From: an uncultured Bacteroidales bacterium | GTDB lineage: Bacteria > Bacteroidota > Bacteroidia > Bacteroidales > UBA932 | Reading direction: 5' to 3' | Assembly (NCBI GenBank): GCA_905234485.1 | Contig: CAJOHV010000003.1 | Location: forward strand, 16,020 to 80,019 | Length of the DNA stretch: 64,000 nt | Part shown: piece after piece, positions 52,851 to 63,438 of the stretch | Layout of the letters: the number at the start of each line of letters is the position of its first letter | Position numbering within the stretch: position 1 is the stretch's first letter | Notes under the pieces: generated by a model | Databases searched by the model: none | What the model was told of the DNA's origin: nothing | The model's input: the letters and a program-made list of their open reading frames with translations, nothing else | Translations under genes and position numbers: made by a program

Positions 52851-53198
52851 ATGGAACAATTAAACCGAATCGAGTTGAGAGGAGTCATAGGCACCATCAA
52901 GACTCAAACCGTCTCCGGAAGTAAGATGTCGAGGTTCTCAGTTGCCACATCGAGGGCCTACAAAGACAAAGAGGGCGTAGCGCAGATAGACACGACATGG
53001 CACAATGTCATCGCCTGGGAAAACGACAGGATCAAGGATCTGGATAAACTCAAGCAAGGCAGCAAAGTGTATGTGCTCGGAAGACTCCATACTCAGAAAT
53101 ATGTGGGGCAGGACGGAATTGAGAAAACCTCTTTTGAGGTCGTAGCCTTGAGGGTATCGATTATAGAATCCGACGAACCTCTCCAGTACGAAATGTAA
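52851..53198 (+). CDS. Single-stranded DNA-binding protein (SSB) paralog
   Basis: OB fold: LNRIELRGVIGTIKTQTVSGSKMSRFSVATSRAYKDKEG...TTWHNVIAWE...KLKQGSKVYVLGRLHTQKY. Confidence 0.85.
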   Translation: MEQLNRIELRGVIGTIKTQTVSGSKMSRFSVATSRAYKDKEGVAQIDTTWHNVIAWENDRIKDLDKLKQGSKVYVLGRLHTQKYVGQDGIEKTSFEVVALRVSIIESDEPLQYEM

Positions 53199-53237
53199 CC
53201 CTTTTTATTTTTAACCTGACTAAACTTTTATATAAAA

Positions 53238-54215
53238 ATGAAACACGTATTAAGCAATTATTTCTTAACGGCATTGGCTCTGACCGCGCTCTTTTCTTCT
53301 TGCAACAAGTTTGAGGGAGCCGCCCCTGAAAGCGCTCCAGAGCAAAGATATAACATAGATGTTACTTTGGGCGGAGCGGCCATGGAGGTGGAAACCAAGG
53401 CTACGGGAGAGGCTGCGACAGTGGCTGCAAACGAGGCGAGTGTAACCTCCCTTCAGGTACTCGTTTTCAGAGGTGATTTCCTGGACGCCTACGGCACGTC
53501 GAACTCCACTTCGGTCTCGGTTTCCTGCACTGCGGGAACCAGGACGATCTATGCTGTCGTGAACGGACCGGATCTTTCAGCAGTAACTTCGCTTGCCGCT
53601 CTTGAAAGCACGGTCGTGGACTTGTCTGCAAACTCCACAAATTCGTTCGTGATGGTGGGAAAGACGTCGACTACTCTTCCCGGGACGAAGTCGGTCACTG
53701 TCCCCGTGTCGAGGATGGTATCGAGAATAGTCCTCAAGAAGATAACGCGTAATTTCCTCGCCCCGTCACTTCAGGGTTTGTCGTTCAGGGTGGATTCCAT
53801 CTATGTCGTCAACGCAGCCGGCAATATCAATTACAAATTGGACGCGGCTCCCGGCAAATGGTACAACCAGTCCAAAGACAAAGGAGAACTGCCGGCGCTG
53901 CTCAGAGACACTCCAGGTGCGACTATCGCGAACAACGCCTCTTATTCGACCCCTCACTATTTCTATGTGATGCCGAATCCGGCGACATCGAAAACCACAA
54001 GACTGGTGATTGTGGCCACTGTGGGCACACATAAGTACTATTATCCTGTGAATCTGCCTGCGATGCAGAATAACAAGTCTTATGAGATAGCGGGAGTGAC
54101 AATAAAGAGAGGAGGCAGCGACAACCCGGATAATCCGGTTTCTTCGGATGATATTTCCTTCAGCGTGACGGTCTCCGGCTGGACGACCAGCGACATCGCG
54201 GAACAGATAATCTAG
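53238..54215 (+). CDS. FimA/Mfa1-like major fimbrial subunit
   Basis: Lipoprotein signal (LFSSC), fimbrillin-type domains, C-terminal SFSVTVSGWTTSD. Confidence 0.78.
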   Translation: MKHVLSNYFLTALALTALFSSCNKFEGAAPESAPEQRYNIDVTLGGAAMEVETKATGEAATVAANEASVTSLQVLVFRGDFLDAYGTSNSTSVSVSCTAGTRTIYAVVNGPDLSAVTSLAALESTVVDLSANSTNSFVMVGKTSTTLPGTKSVTVPVSRMVSRIVLKKITRNFLAPSLQGLSFRVDSIYVVNAAGNINYKLDAAPGKWYNQSKDKGELPALLRDTPGATIANNASYSTPHYFYVMPNPATSKTTRLVIVATVGTHKYYYPVNLPAMQNNKSYEIAGVTIKRGGSDNPDNPVSSDDISFSVTVSGWTTSDIAEQII

Positions 54216-54222
54216 CGGAAAG

Positions 54223-54993
54223 ATGAGAACCTTACCTTTCATATGTATGTGCACCTTTTGTTTGGCCTCTTGTTCGATTAAGACAGACAGAACTGCCTGT
54301 CCGGGCCTTGTGTGCCTGACGCTCAGAGGCGGGGACGAAGACCTTATGCAGGTGTTTGCCGAGGGAGTATCCTCATGCTATGAAGGGCAGATATCCAAGG
54401 ACGGCGACGCAGCGGAGTTGAGTTTCGAAATCGAAAGAGGTCCCCTCAGCCTCTCGGTTATGAGCGGCCTTCACTCCTGCACGCTGGAAGACGGAAAAGT
54501 GATGATAGAGCAGGGTTCCGAGATGGACCAGTTATATGCATTCTCGGATAGTTTAGGAGTTTATTCAGATATAGAGGAATACTCAGGTGTTGTTCATAAG
54601 CAGTTTGCCCTGCTCTATCTCACGATTATCGAATCCGAAAGCGATGCCTATCCTTTCTATGTCAAGGTCAAAGGCAGCGTCTGCGGAATGGATCGCAAAA
54701 GCCTGTCACCTGTTAGGGGGCCATTCTCCAGGATAGTCCATCCGGTGATTGGTGAGTACCACGTCGTCTGCCTCCCTCGTCAGTCCGACGATTCGCTGGA
54801 ATTAGAATTCTACGATAAGGATATGACCAAGGCGGACGATGCTCCCGTGGACAAGATCGCCCTTGGTGATTATATCAGGGCTGCCGGATACGATTGGGGA
54901 AGCGAAGACCTTGAGGATTTGTATGTGAAAGTGGATTACACCAATGCAGGAGTGTCGGTTCAGATTCGCGAATGGGAAAAGATAGTATTATGA
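54223..54993 (+). CDS. FimB/Mfa2-like fimbrial anchor lipoprotein
   Basis: Lipoprotein signal CLASCSIKTDRTACPGLVCLTLRGG; operon position between FimA-like and tip protein. Confidence 0.75.
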   Translation: MRTLPFICMCTFCLASCSIKTDRTACPGLVCLTLRGGDEDLMQVFAEGVSSCYEGQISKDGDAAELSFEIERGPLSLSVMSGLHSCTLEDGKVMIEQGSEMDQLYAFSDSLGVYSDIEEYSGVVHKQFALLYLTIIESESDAYPFYVKVKGSVCGMDRKSLSPVRGPFSRIVHPVIGEYHVVCLPRQSDDSLELEFYDKDMTKADDAPVDKIALGDYIRAAGYDWGSEDLEDLYVKVDYTNAGVSVQIREWEKIVL

Positions 54994-57809
54994 GAAAGAT
55001 GATAATAATAGGGGCGATGACGGTCCTTTCCGTGCTGTCGTGCGAGCCGCTGGAAAAAAGCCCCGAGGTGCAGACTCAGCAGGAAGGCAAAGTCTGCGTT
55101 TCCGTCAAGGCGGCCGGTGATACGAAAAGTTCGATGTCAGTCTCTGAAACAGCCGTGTCGAACATCAACGTGTATGCCTACCGCAGTGGCGTTCTGGAAA
55201 TGGAAACCTATGCTGCCGCTGATGAGGTGGAACTGCTGCTGGTCAGAAACGCTGTCTATAAGATATATGCCCTTGCAAACTGCGGCGAGGTCCACGCGCC
55301 CCTTCAAGAGAGCGACCTTGCCTCTCTGAGCCTGTCTCCCTCTGATATGGCGATGTGTTTTCGCGAAGGGCGTGAAATCACTGCCGGCGCATCCCAAGCC
55401 CCGCTGATAATCCCTCTCACGCGACTTTTCGCCCGCTACATACTCTTGCTGGACAAGAATCTCGAGAAATGCGACTATCGTATTACTTCAGTAAGAGTCA
55501 GGCAGCAGGCGGCCGCCGTGAATCCTTTCGCGTCGGCGAGCGCGGCAGCGCAGACTGCCGACGGCGACAGCGCCTCGGCGGCCGATCTTATAGCACTGAA
55601 CAATGGTCAGGCCGCAGTGTTCTACGTTCCGGAAAACTGCCAGGGAGTACTTCTTCCCGGCAATTCGGATCCTTGGGCAAAGATTCCCGCGAATATAGCT
55701 GCGGATAAGCGCAGTTTGTGTTCTTATCTCCATATAGAAGGGGAGTGGACTACCAATGGGGCTACAGCCGATCTCAGTTTAAACTTGATGCTGGGGGCGG
55801 ACAATTGCTCTGATTTTAACATTGTCAGGAATTCCTCAGTGACCATCACGCTTTCGCTGAGTGATTCCGGAACGATCAAGAGCAGCTGGAAGGTGGATAT
55901 GGATAATCTGGACGATCAGAGAGTCCTTTCGTTCCCGAACTCGAACTATGTGGTGATGCAGGAAGACGGATGGACCATGATTCCTCTTACCGTCAGTCCG
56001 GCCAACCTCTCGTACACAGCCAGTCTCAGCGGTTCAGAGTATCCCTTCATGGAGGTGAAGGTGGAAAACGGCGTGGTATATGTCCGCGGAATATATTACG
56101 GCGACCTGCGGCCGGTGTCCGTTCTTACGGTAACCACGTGGGACGGCAGAGTTTCGGCCTCCACCAACTTGACGCTCAACTATAAGATGGGGGCCTTCAC
56201 AAACTACACTTATTCCCGTCCAGACCATCCGGGGCAATATGGTTATTTGCAGCTCTATGGGGTGGGCGAGTCGGATCCCGTGATGATAGAGACGGACGAG
56301 TGGCACACTACCATCGCCGGATTTAAAACAGCTGCGGAGAATATCGAGTATCACTACGACTCGGGGCGAAATGTGGAGTACTATATCGCGCATAACCAGC
56401 GAAAAGTCTATATCAGGAAGCTGGGTACCGATGGCGGAACATCGTATGTGCAGATGACTCAGCACCACACAAGAACGAAGATTTTTATGTCCTCGGCGGT
56501 GAATCCCGGCCTTAAGATAGACGACGCTGTGGTGTGCGAATCGGGCAATCTGCAGTACGATCAGTCACGAGCTCTTTATTATGATTCTGTGGCATACATA
56601 TATCTGTTGGATAAAAAAGGCGTACGCCTGGATCTGGCGTCCTTCAAAGTCCCTGATGATCTGCTTTCATATAAGAATCTGACGACATCGCAGCAGGATC
56701 GCCTCGGCGAGTTCCTGACCATGTACGGAGCCCCGTCTTTTAGCAGTGGATCTGAAATCGGTTATGTGAATGAAACGATTGCGGGAGCGAATTGCGCGGA
56801 AATAGCACAAACGGGTAACCTTGCGAAAGTCTTTCTTTACGGAATGGCTGACTTCGGTTCATCCTATCCTACCTACACGATAGGTGCAGAGATGACGTTG
56901 GCAAGCGGCGATAGTTTGAGCGGAAGCGGAACCGTCACTGGAAAACCGGCTTTCCCCTCCCAACGATATCTGGGCTCCTTTTATAATTATCAAGTCGCTT
57001 CAGGTACATTGAGAAGCAATACGACTATTCTGGATTTTACTTCAGGAGGGACGTATGCGGCCCCGACCCCGAACGGCGTGAGCTGGAGGGTGGTGCATAT
57101 TGACGGTAATTCGGCCGATAACCCGTCGACTGCCTACTTGTCCGGTTCAGTGGACAATTACTCTGAGGGCGCATCTTTGTCCGGAACCACTCTGACATTC
57201 GCACCAATGAGCAGTAATATGTTTCCTGCATGCGGATCTCTAGGGCTGAGGGGGAAGGTTACTAATCCTCATTCAGGCAAGTCGTACATGGGCTATTATA
57301 CGCTGGATCTCGTGCTTTATCTTTCTTTTGGCTGCTCGGTGCAATTTATGCTGAAGAGAATGTACGTGCTTTTCGTACCCTTCTGTGAATATGCGCTGGC
57401 GAATGACAACCAGACCATGTGGACTAATTGTTTCCCGTCCGGAATAGGTGTAACCAGCGCCTACAACTCAAATAATTATCCGATCTGGAATCTCCTTTTG
57501 AGCCCCGGCAGTAAACTGTGGGTCAGCCAAGATCCTCTCCCGTCCACTCATGAGGAACTCCTGCAAGCTATTAACTCCCATCCGGAGTTGTTCCGCTTCA
57601 CTTTTCATCTGAACGGAGCCGACTATAATTCCTTGATTCTGGACCGTTCGGCGACAGCGCTGTCAGGCGCGGGGGATTGGAATGTTGACGGCAGCAAAGG
57701 ATACTACCGCATAATGAGGCAATATGATTTAGGGAATCTGGATAATGATAAATACAACGGCCTCGAAAACTACATTCTCGAGGCCGCGTATGACAGTTTC
57801 AATCTGTAA
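54990..57809 (+). CDS. Fimbrial tip/accessory protein (DUF4906-like)
   Basis: Lipoprotein signal VLSVLSC, large beta-rich protein, ATGA overlap with anchor gene; third gene of the fimbrial operon. Confidence 0.7.
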   Translation: MRKMIIIGAMTVLSVLSCEPLEKSPEVQTQQEGKVCVSVKAAGDTKSSMSVSETAVSNINVYAYRSGVLEMETYAAADEVELLLVRNAVYKIYALANCGEVHAPLQESDLASLSLSPSDMAMCFREGREITAGASQAPLIIPLTRLFARYILLLDKNLEKCDYRITSVRVRQQAAAVNPFASASAAAQTADGDSASAADLIALNNGQAAVFYVPENCQGVLLPGNSDPWAKIPANIAADKRSLCSYLHIEGEWTTNGATADLSLNLMLGADNCSDFNIVRNSSVTITLSLSDSGTIKSSWKVDMDNLDDQRVLSFPNSNYVVMQEDGWTMIPLTVSPANLSYTASLSGSEYPFMEVKVENGVVYVRGIYYGDLRPVSVLTVTTWDGRVSASTNLTLNYKMGAFTNYTYSRPDHPGQYGYLQLYGVGESDPVMIETDEWHTTIAGFKTAAENIEYHYDSGRNVEYYIAHNQRKVYIRKLGTDGGTSYVQMTQHHTRTKIFMSSAVNPGLKIDDAVVCESGNLQYDQSRALYYDSVAYIYLLDKKGVRLDLASFKVPDDLLSYKNLTTSQQDRLGEFLTMYGAPSFSSGSEIGYVNETIAGANCAEIAQTGNLAKVFLYGMADFGSSYPTYTIGAEMTLASGDSLSGSGTVTGKPAFPSQRYLGSFYNYQVASGTLRSNTTILDFTSGGTYAAPTPNGVSWRVVHIDGNSADNPSTAYLSGSVDNYSEGASLSGTTLTFAPMSSNMFPACGSLGLRGKVTNPHSGKSYMGYYTLDLVLYLSFGCSVQFMLKRMYVLFVPFCEYALANDNQTMWTNCFPSGIGVTSAYNSNNYPIWNLLLSPGSKLWVSQDPLPSTHEELLQAINSHPELFRFTFHLNGADYNSLILDRSATALSGAGDWNVDGSKGYYRIMRQYDLGNLDNDKYNGLENYILEAAYDSFNL

Positions 57810-57812
57810 GGA

Positions 57813-59090
57813 TTATGCTTTGCTCACTTTCTTTGAGGGGTCCTTAAACAGGACGGCAAAGAGCAGTCCGACCACGAGAGCGTAGCCCGCGAAGATATAC
57901 CAGGCGGTGCTCCAGTTGGCGGGGGTGTTGAACACGTCGCAAGCTTCCACAACCTTTCCGGCGGCGAGGGTGCCGACTGTGGCTCCCAGACCATTGGTCA
58001 TCAGCATAAACACGCCCTGAGCGCTGGAACGGATGTCTGCCGAGGTGTTCTCATTCACATACAGCGAGCCGGAGATGTTGAAGAAATCGAAAGCCACGCC
58101 GTAGACGATGCAACTCAGCACGAACAGCAGCACGCCCGGCCAGGCGGGATTGCCAAGGCCGAAGAGGCCGAAGCGGAAGACCCATGCGAACATGGCAAGC
58201 AGCATCACTTTCTTGATTCCCAATTTCTTCATACAGAAGGGGATAAGGAGGATGCAGAGGGTTTCCGAAGCCTGGCTGATGGCGATCAGCGCGTTCGAGT
58301 TCTTCACTGCAAAGGTGTCTGCCAGAGCAGGATTCTGGGCGAAGGAGCCGAGGAAGGTGTTGGCGTAGCCGTTGGTAATCTGAAGCGACGCTCCGAGCAG
58401 CATCGAGAAGATGAAGAAGATTGCGAACTGAGGGTCCTTGAAGAGGCTGAAGGCCTTGAGCCCGAAAGCCTCTGCAAGGCTCTTGGATTCGCCGCGGTTA
58501 GTCTCGCAGGCCGGCATCGAGAGCGCATATCCGCAGAGGATGAGCGAAATGAGACCGGAGGAGAACAACTGGGTGTAGGAATCCTGCATAGCCACTCCGC
58601 CTATCTTTACGAAGTTGGTGAGGAGCATGCTGCAGATAAAGCCGACTGTTCCGAACACGCGGAGCGGAGGGAATTCCTTCACGGGATCCATTCCGTTCTT
58701 GCCCATGGCGTTGTACGCCACTGAGTTCGAGATGGCGATGGTGGGCATGTAGAATGCCACGCTGAGGCTGTAGAGAACGAAGAGCGGGGTGAACTGGACG
58801 CTGCCGCCTGCGCTGAGGCAGTACAGACCGGCTCCGATCATAAACAGACCGGCGAGACCGTGGCACAGTGAAAGGGTCTTCTGGGCCTGGATATAGCGGT
58901 CTGCCACTATGCCCATCAAAGTCGGCATAAAGATGGAGACGATGCCCTGCATCGCAAAGAACCACTTGATTTGGGGGCCTAAACCGGCATTGCCAAGATA
59001 CCTGCCGAGAGACGTAAGATAAGCGCCCCACGCAGCGTACTGAAGGACGAGCATCAGGACCAGCCTGAACTTGAGTTGTGAACTTTTCAT
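57813..59090 (-). CDS. MFS nucleoside:H+ symporter (NupG/XapB-like)
   Basis: 12-TM; FRLVLMLVLQYAAWGAYLTSLGRYL, GIVADRYIQAQKTL. Confidence 0.88.
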   Translation of the reverse strand: MKSSQLKFRLVLMLVLQYAAWGAYLTSLGRYLGNAGLGPQIKWFFAMQGIVSIFMPTLMGIVADRYIQAQKTLSLCHGLAGLFMIGAGLYCLSAGGSVQFTPLFVLYSLSVAFYMPTIAISNSVAYNAMGKNGMDPVKEFPPLRVFGTVGFICSMLLTNFVKIGGVAMQDSYTQLFSSGLISLILCGYALSMPACETNRGESKSLAEAFGLKAFSLFKDPQFAIFFIFSMLLGASLQITNGYANTFLGSFAQNPALADTFAVKNSNALIAISQASETLCILLIPFCMKKLGIKKVMLLAMFAWVFRFGLFGLGNPAWPGVLLFVLSCIVYGVAFDFFNISGSLYVNENTSADIRSSAQGVFMLMTNGLGATVGTLAAGKVVEACDVFNTPANWSTAWYIFAGYALVVGLLFAVLFKDPSKKVSKA

Positions 59091-59151
59091 TATAGTGTTA
59101 TTTGAATAATCTTGTAACTAACAAATTTACGAGTTTTTCGTGGGATTTCAC

Positions 59152-59159
59152 TATCTTTG
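59152..59159 (+). promoter_or_regulatory. -7 box TATCTTTG upstream of tgt
   Basis: TAnnTTTG, 4 nt before ATG at 59164. Confidence 0.45.
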
Positions 59160-59163
59160 AGCG

Positions 59164-60294
59164 ATGATTTTTCAGGTTCTCGGTAAAGATCCCTCAAGTG
59201 CTGCCAGGCTCGGTATGATCACGACCGATCATGGCCAGATACGCACTCCCATCTTTATGCCGGTCGGCACTGTCGGCTCGGTGAAGGGCGTGTATCATCG
59301 CGATCTGAAGGAAGATATCGGGGCCGAGATTATTCTGGGCAACACTTATCACCTCTACCTCCGCCCGGGACTTGATATCCTCAAGGAGGCAGGCGGCTTG
59401 CATAAGTTTGAGAACTGGGACCGTCCGATACTCACAGACAGCGGCGGTTTTCAGGTCTTCTCCCTGACCGGCATCAGAAAGCTTACGGAAGAGGGATGCA
59501 CCTTCCGCAGCCATATTGACGGCTCGAAGCACATCTTCACTCCCGAGAACAACGTGGACACGCAGCGCATAATCGGAGCGGACATCATGATGGCTCTGGA
59601 CGAATGCTGCCCGGGAGATGCGGACAAACGCTATGCGAGAAAGTCGCTGGACCTCACCAAGCGCTGGCTGGAGCGTTTCGCCAAGCGTTTCAGTGAGAGC
59701 GAACCCCTCTATGGCTACTCGCAGACCTTTTTCCCCATCATCCAGGGGTGCGTGTATCCGGACCTCAGAGTGGAGGCGGCCGAGCATGCTCTCGAATATG
59801 CGGACGCGGGCGTGTCCATAGGCGGACTCGCAGTGGGCGAGCCGACCGAAAAGATGTACGAAATGCTAGAAGTGCTGAATCCTGTCATCCCGCAGGATAA
59901 GGCGCGCTATCTGATGGGAGTCGGGACTCCGGCAAATATCCTGGAGGCCATTTCGCGCGGTGTGGATATGTTTGACTGCGTGATGCCCACCAGAAACGGA
60001 CGCAATGGTATGCTCTTCACCTGGGACGGCGTAATGAATATGCGCAATGCGAAGTGGGAGAACGATTTCTCCGAACTCGACCCTCGTGGCACTTCGTTTG
60101 TGGACCATACCTACACGAAAGCCTATCTCAGGCATCTCTTCATAGCGGGGGAGATGTTCGCGGCGATGATCGCGAGCGAACACAACCTCGCCTTCTATCT
60201 CGACGTGGTCCGTCAGGCCCGCGCCCACATAGAAGCCGGCGATTTCGCCGCGTGGAAAGATGCGGCGGTTAAGAAACTCACGGCCAGGCTATGA
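59164..60294 (+). CDS. tgt: tRNA-guanine transglycosylase
   Basis: DSGGFQVFSL, GGLAVGEPTEKMYEML, GVDMFDCVMPTRNGRNG. Confidence 0.95.
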   Translation: MIFQVLGKDPSSAARLGMITTDHGQIRTPIFMPVGTVGSVKGVYHRDLKEDIGAEIILGNTYHLYLRPGLDILKEAGGLHKFENWDRPILTDSGGFQVFSLTGIRKLTEEGCTFRSHIDGSKHIFTPENNVDTQRIIGADIMMALDECCPGDADKRYARKSLDLTKRWLERFAKRFSESEPLYGYSQTFFPIIQGCVYPDLRVEAAEHALEYADAGVSIGGLAVGEPTEKMYEMLEVLNPVIPQDKARYLMGVGTPANILEAISRGVDMFDCVMPTRNGRNGMLFTWDGVMNMRNAKWENDFSELDPRGTSFVDHTYTKAYLRHLFIAGEMFAAMIASEHNLAFYLDVVRQARAHIEAGDFAAWKDAAVKKLTARL

Positions 60295-61373
60295 TAAAGA
60301 AACTGGACTGGTACATATTCAAAAGGTTTTTGGTGACGTTCTTCGTCGCCCTTCTCCTTATTATCTTCATCGTGATCATCTTCGATATCTCGGAGAAGAT
60401 CGACGATTTCGTGAAAAATGAGGCTCCGCTCAAGGCAATCATCTTCGATTACTACCTGAACTTCATTCCGTACTTCGTGAATATGTACAGCCCGCTGTTC
60501 GTCTTCATCACCGTGATTCTATTCACGTCCAGACTCGCAGCGAACTCGGAGATAATCGCAATCCTCTCCGGAGGTATCAGTTACCACCGTATGATGGTGC
60601 CATACATAGCGGCTTCTTTGATAATCGCCGCTTTGTCATTGGGTCTGAACCTGTACGTCATCCCACACGCGAACAGAGACCGAACTGAGTTCGACGACCA
60701 GTATCTGAAAAAGAAATCCGGTCCGAAGGAAAGAAATATCCACTATCAGATCGCCCCTGGCCAGTTTGTCTATGTGGAATCGTTCAGCAACTGGAACAAG
60801 ACGGCCTACAAGTTTACTCTGGAGTCTGTGGAGGACAACCAGTTGGTGAGTAAGTTATCTGCCGAATCCGCCCAGTGGGACACCACCATTAAGGGCTGGA
60901 AACTTAAGAGATACTTCCTCCGCGACTACACGTCCGGACTTGAAGACAAGGTGGTCTACGGCGAGAAACTGGACACCGTGATCGCCCTGACCGTGGACGA
61001 TTTCCGTTTCAATGAAAACACGGTCCAGACCCTCAATGCAGACGAACTCGACCAACTCATAGAAACCCAGAAGATGAGGGGAGACGCCAATGTGATGTAT
61101 GCTGAGATCGAGAAGAACACCCGCTGGGCTTTGCCGTTCTCCGCTATCATCCTGACTATAATGGGTGTTGCCCTTTCATCGAAGAAGAAGAGGGGAGGAA
61201 TAGGCTGGAATCTGGGAATAGGTATCGCTCTGGCGTTCTCGTATATCCTGTTCCTGCGTTTCTCTCAGATGTTCGTGTACACAGGATTGCTCCCTCCCAG
61301 CATAGCATTGTGGATACCGAACGTTCTCTATGCGATAATCACGGGAGTATTGTACCATATAGCGCCCAAGTAG
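60291..61373 (+). CDS. LptF/LptG-family permease
   Basis: [37 protein letters not shown]; YjgP/YjgQ topology. Confidence 0.9.
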   Translation: MIKKLDWYIFKRFLVTFFVALLLIIFIVIIFDISEKIDDFVKNEAPLKAIIFDYYLNFIPYFVNMYSPLFVFITVILFTSRLAANSEIIAILSGGISYHRMMVPYIAASLIIAALSLGLNLYVIPHANRDRTEFDDQYLKKKSGPKERNIHYQIAPGQFVYVESFSNWNKTAYKFTLESVEDNQLVSKLSAESAQWDTTIKGWKLKRYFLRDYTSGLEDKVVYGEKLDTVIALTVDDFRFNENTVQTLNADELDQLIETQKMRGDANVMYAEIEKNTRWALPFSAIILTIMGVALSSKKKRGGIGWNLGIGIALAFSYILFLRFSQMFVYTGLLPPSIALWIPNVLYAIITGVLYHIAPK

Positions 61374-61374
61374 A

Positions 61375-61809
61375 ATGACAGTAAAAGTTATCAACCGCGG
61401 CAGGAACGGCCTGCCCGCATATTCAACCAAGTTCGCGGCCGGCATGGATGTCCGCGCGGACCTTTCCGAACCCATAACGCTGGCTCCGCTTGAGAGGGCT
61501 ATGGTGCCCACGGGCCTGTATCTGGAGATTCCCGTAGGTTACGAAGTGCAGGTGCGTCCGCGCAGCGGTCTCGCGGCGAAAAAAGGCGTGACCGTGCTGA
61601 ACACCCCCGGAACCATCGATGCGGATTACCGTGGGGAAGTGAAAGTCATCCTGGTAAACCTTTCGAATGAGCCGTTCGTGGTGGAGCCGGGCGAGAGAAT
61701 AGCCCAATTGGTACTGGCCAAGCACGAAGTGATAGAATGGGAAGAGGTGGAGGAACTGGCCGATTCCGCTAGGGGCGAGGGCGGTTTCGGAAGCACAGGC
61801 GTGAAATAG
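61375..61809 (+). CDS. dut: dUTP diphosphatase
   Basis: [54 protein letters not shown]. Confidence 0.95.
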   Translation: MTVKVINRGRNGLPAYSTKFAAGMDVRADLSEPITLAPLERAMVPTGLYLEIPVGYEVQVRPRSGLAAKKGVTVLNTPGTIDADYRGEVKVILVNLSNEPFVVEPGERIAQLVLAKHEVIEWEEVEELADSARGEGGFGSTGVK

Positions 61810-62377
61810 CGCTGAGCGCTTCGGCGAAGATCAGTCCCACTACAAATCCGGTCAGCACATCGCCAAGGAAGTGTTTCCCCACGAATATGCGGCTGAATCC
61901 CACAAGCACAGCCCAGACAACGATTAATACCGAATAAACCGAGCAGAGGCCTTTCCAGGGTCTCTGTTTTGCATCTCGGCCCATCCTGAGGGCATTGAGC
62001 GTGCAGATGGCGAAAGCCATCGCGTTGCCGGCGTGGGCGGAGAAAAAGCCGTAGGAATTCTTGCCGCTGGGTATCAAAACATAAAGACCGCGCTCCAGCA
62101 TTCCCGGATCGCAGCCCGGGCGCAGGCGCATAACTGAATTCTTGATAAGATTCGCGAATTGGTCCACGCAGAGGATGCAGAGGGCTGTGGTGAGTATCAT
62201 CACCAGTCCCTTCTTCCAGCCCAGCCTCCAGATAAGAAGGATTATCACCAGCACATACAGGGGAATCCACTCAGTCCTGCCGCTGAAAAACATCCACATC
62301 CTGTCCGTGAAGGGTGTGTGGAGGCTGTTGATGGCAAGAGTCCAAGTCTTGTCGATTTGCTCGAGCGCGCTTATCAT
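61769..62377 (-). CDS. PAP2-family phosphatase
   Basis: [10 protein letters not shown]...[16 protein letters not shown]...[18 protein letters not shown] phosphatase signature. Confidence 0.88.
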   Translation of the reverse strand: MISALEQIDKTWTLAINSLHTPFTDRMWMFFSGRTEWIPLYVLVIILLIWRLGWKKGLVMILTTALCILCVDQFANLIKNSVMRLRPGCDPGMLERGLYVLIPSGKNSYGFFSAHAGNAMAFAICTLNALRMGRDAKQRPWKGLCSVYSVLIVVWAVLVGFSRIFVGKHFLGDVLTGFVVGLIFAEALSAISRLCFRNRPRP

Positions 62378-63366
62378 TTGTGCAGGGCCTGCCAGAGTGT
62401 GTCCTTGAGTTCTTTAAGTCCCTCCTGAGTGAGCGAGGAAATGAAGACGTGAGGAAGATCCTTGGGAAGCGACTTTTCAAGATCCTTTTCGATGTCTTTG
62501 TCAATCAAGTCGCATTTCGTCACCGCCAGCACACGGTCTTTATCCAGCAGTTCGGGATTGTACATCTCGAGTTCGTTCAGGAGAGTCTGATATGCCGCGG
62601 ATATGTCTTCTTCCAGGGCGGAGACCATAAACAGTAGCACGGAGTTGCGCTCGATATGGCGAAGGAAGCGAATGCCGATGCCGCGGCCTTCATGGGCGCC
62701 CTCGATGATACCGGGGATGTCCGCCATCACGAACGACTGGTCGTCGTAGTAACTGACGATACCGAGATTCGGCTCGAGAGTGGTGAAGGCATAAGACGCG
62801 ATCTTGGGTTTGGCGGAAGTTATGGTCGAGAGCAGGGTGGACTTGCCGGCGTTGGGGAAGCCCACGAGGCCTACGTCGGCCAGGAGCTTCAGCTCAAGGA
62901 TGTACCAGCCCTCGACGCCGTCCTCGCCCGGCTGGGCGAAACGCGGAGTCTGGAGGGTCGCCGTCTTGAAGTTGTTGTTTCCTAGGCCGCCACGGCCGCC
63001 GGGGCAGAGGATGCGCTCCTCTCCCGGTTCGACCAGTTCGAACAGCACTTCGCCCGTCTCCGCATCCTTCACGACCGTGCCCACGGGCACCTGGAGCGTG
63101 ATATCCTCGCCGTTCTTGCCGTGGCGGAGACCGCCGCTACCATTCTCGCCATCCTCGGCCTTTATGTGCTTGCGGTACTTGAGGTGGATGAGGGTCCAGA
63201 ACTGCGGATCAGCCTTAAGGATAATATGGCCTCCACGGCCCCCGTCTCCTCCGTCCGGCCCTCCCTTCGGCACATACTTGGCGCGGTACAGATGCATCGA
63301 TCCCGCCCCACCGTGTCCGGAGTGGCAGAATATCTTGACGTAGTCTATGAAGTTGCTGTCTGGCAT
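62374..63366 (-). CDS. obgE: GTPase Obg/CgtA
   Basis: Glycine-rich OBG domain ([13 protein letters not shown]), [28 protein letters not shown]. Confidence 0.95.
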   Translation of the reverse strand: MPDSNFIDYVKIFCHSGHGGAGSMHLYRAKYVPKGGPDGGDGGRGGHIILKADPQFWTLIHLKYRKHIKAEDGENGSGGLRHGKNGEDITLQVPVGTVVKDAETGEVLFELVEPGEERILCPGGRGGLGNNNFKTATLQTPRFAQPGEDGVEGWYILELKLLADVGLVGFPNAGKSTLLSTITSAKPKIASYAFTTLEPNLGIVSYYDDQSFVMADIPGIIEGAHEGRGIGIRFLRHIERNSVLLFMVSALEEDISAAYQTLLNELEMYNPELLDKDRVLAVTKCDLIDKDIEKDLEKSLPKDLPHVFISSLTQEGLKELKDTLWQALHK

Positions 63367-63438
63367 ATCCCTGCAAATGTACGATTATTTTTTGTAATAC
63401 ATGGTGGACAGGCCGCCGAGAGTGAACTGCCGTCCGTG

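Noticed and set aside
57758-57786. Hairpin CGGCCTCGA...TCGAGGCCG as terminator
   Set aside because: Lies within the 3' coding end of the fimbrial tip gene and lacks a T-tract.
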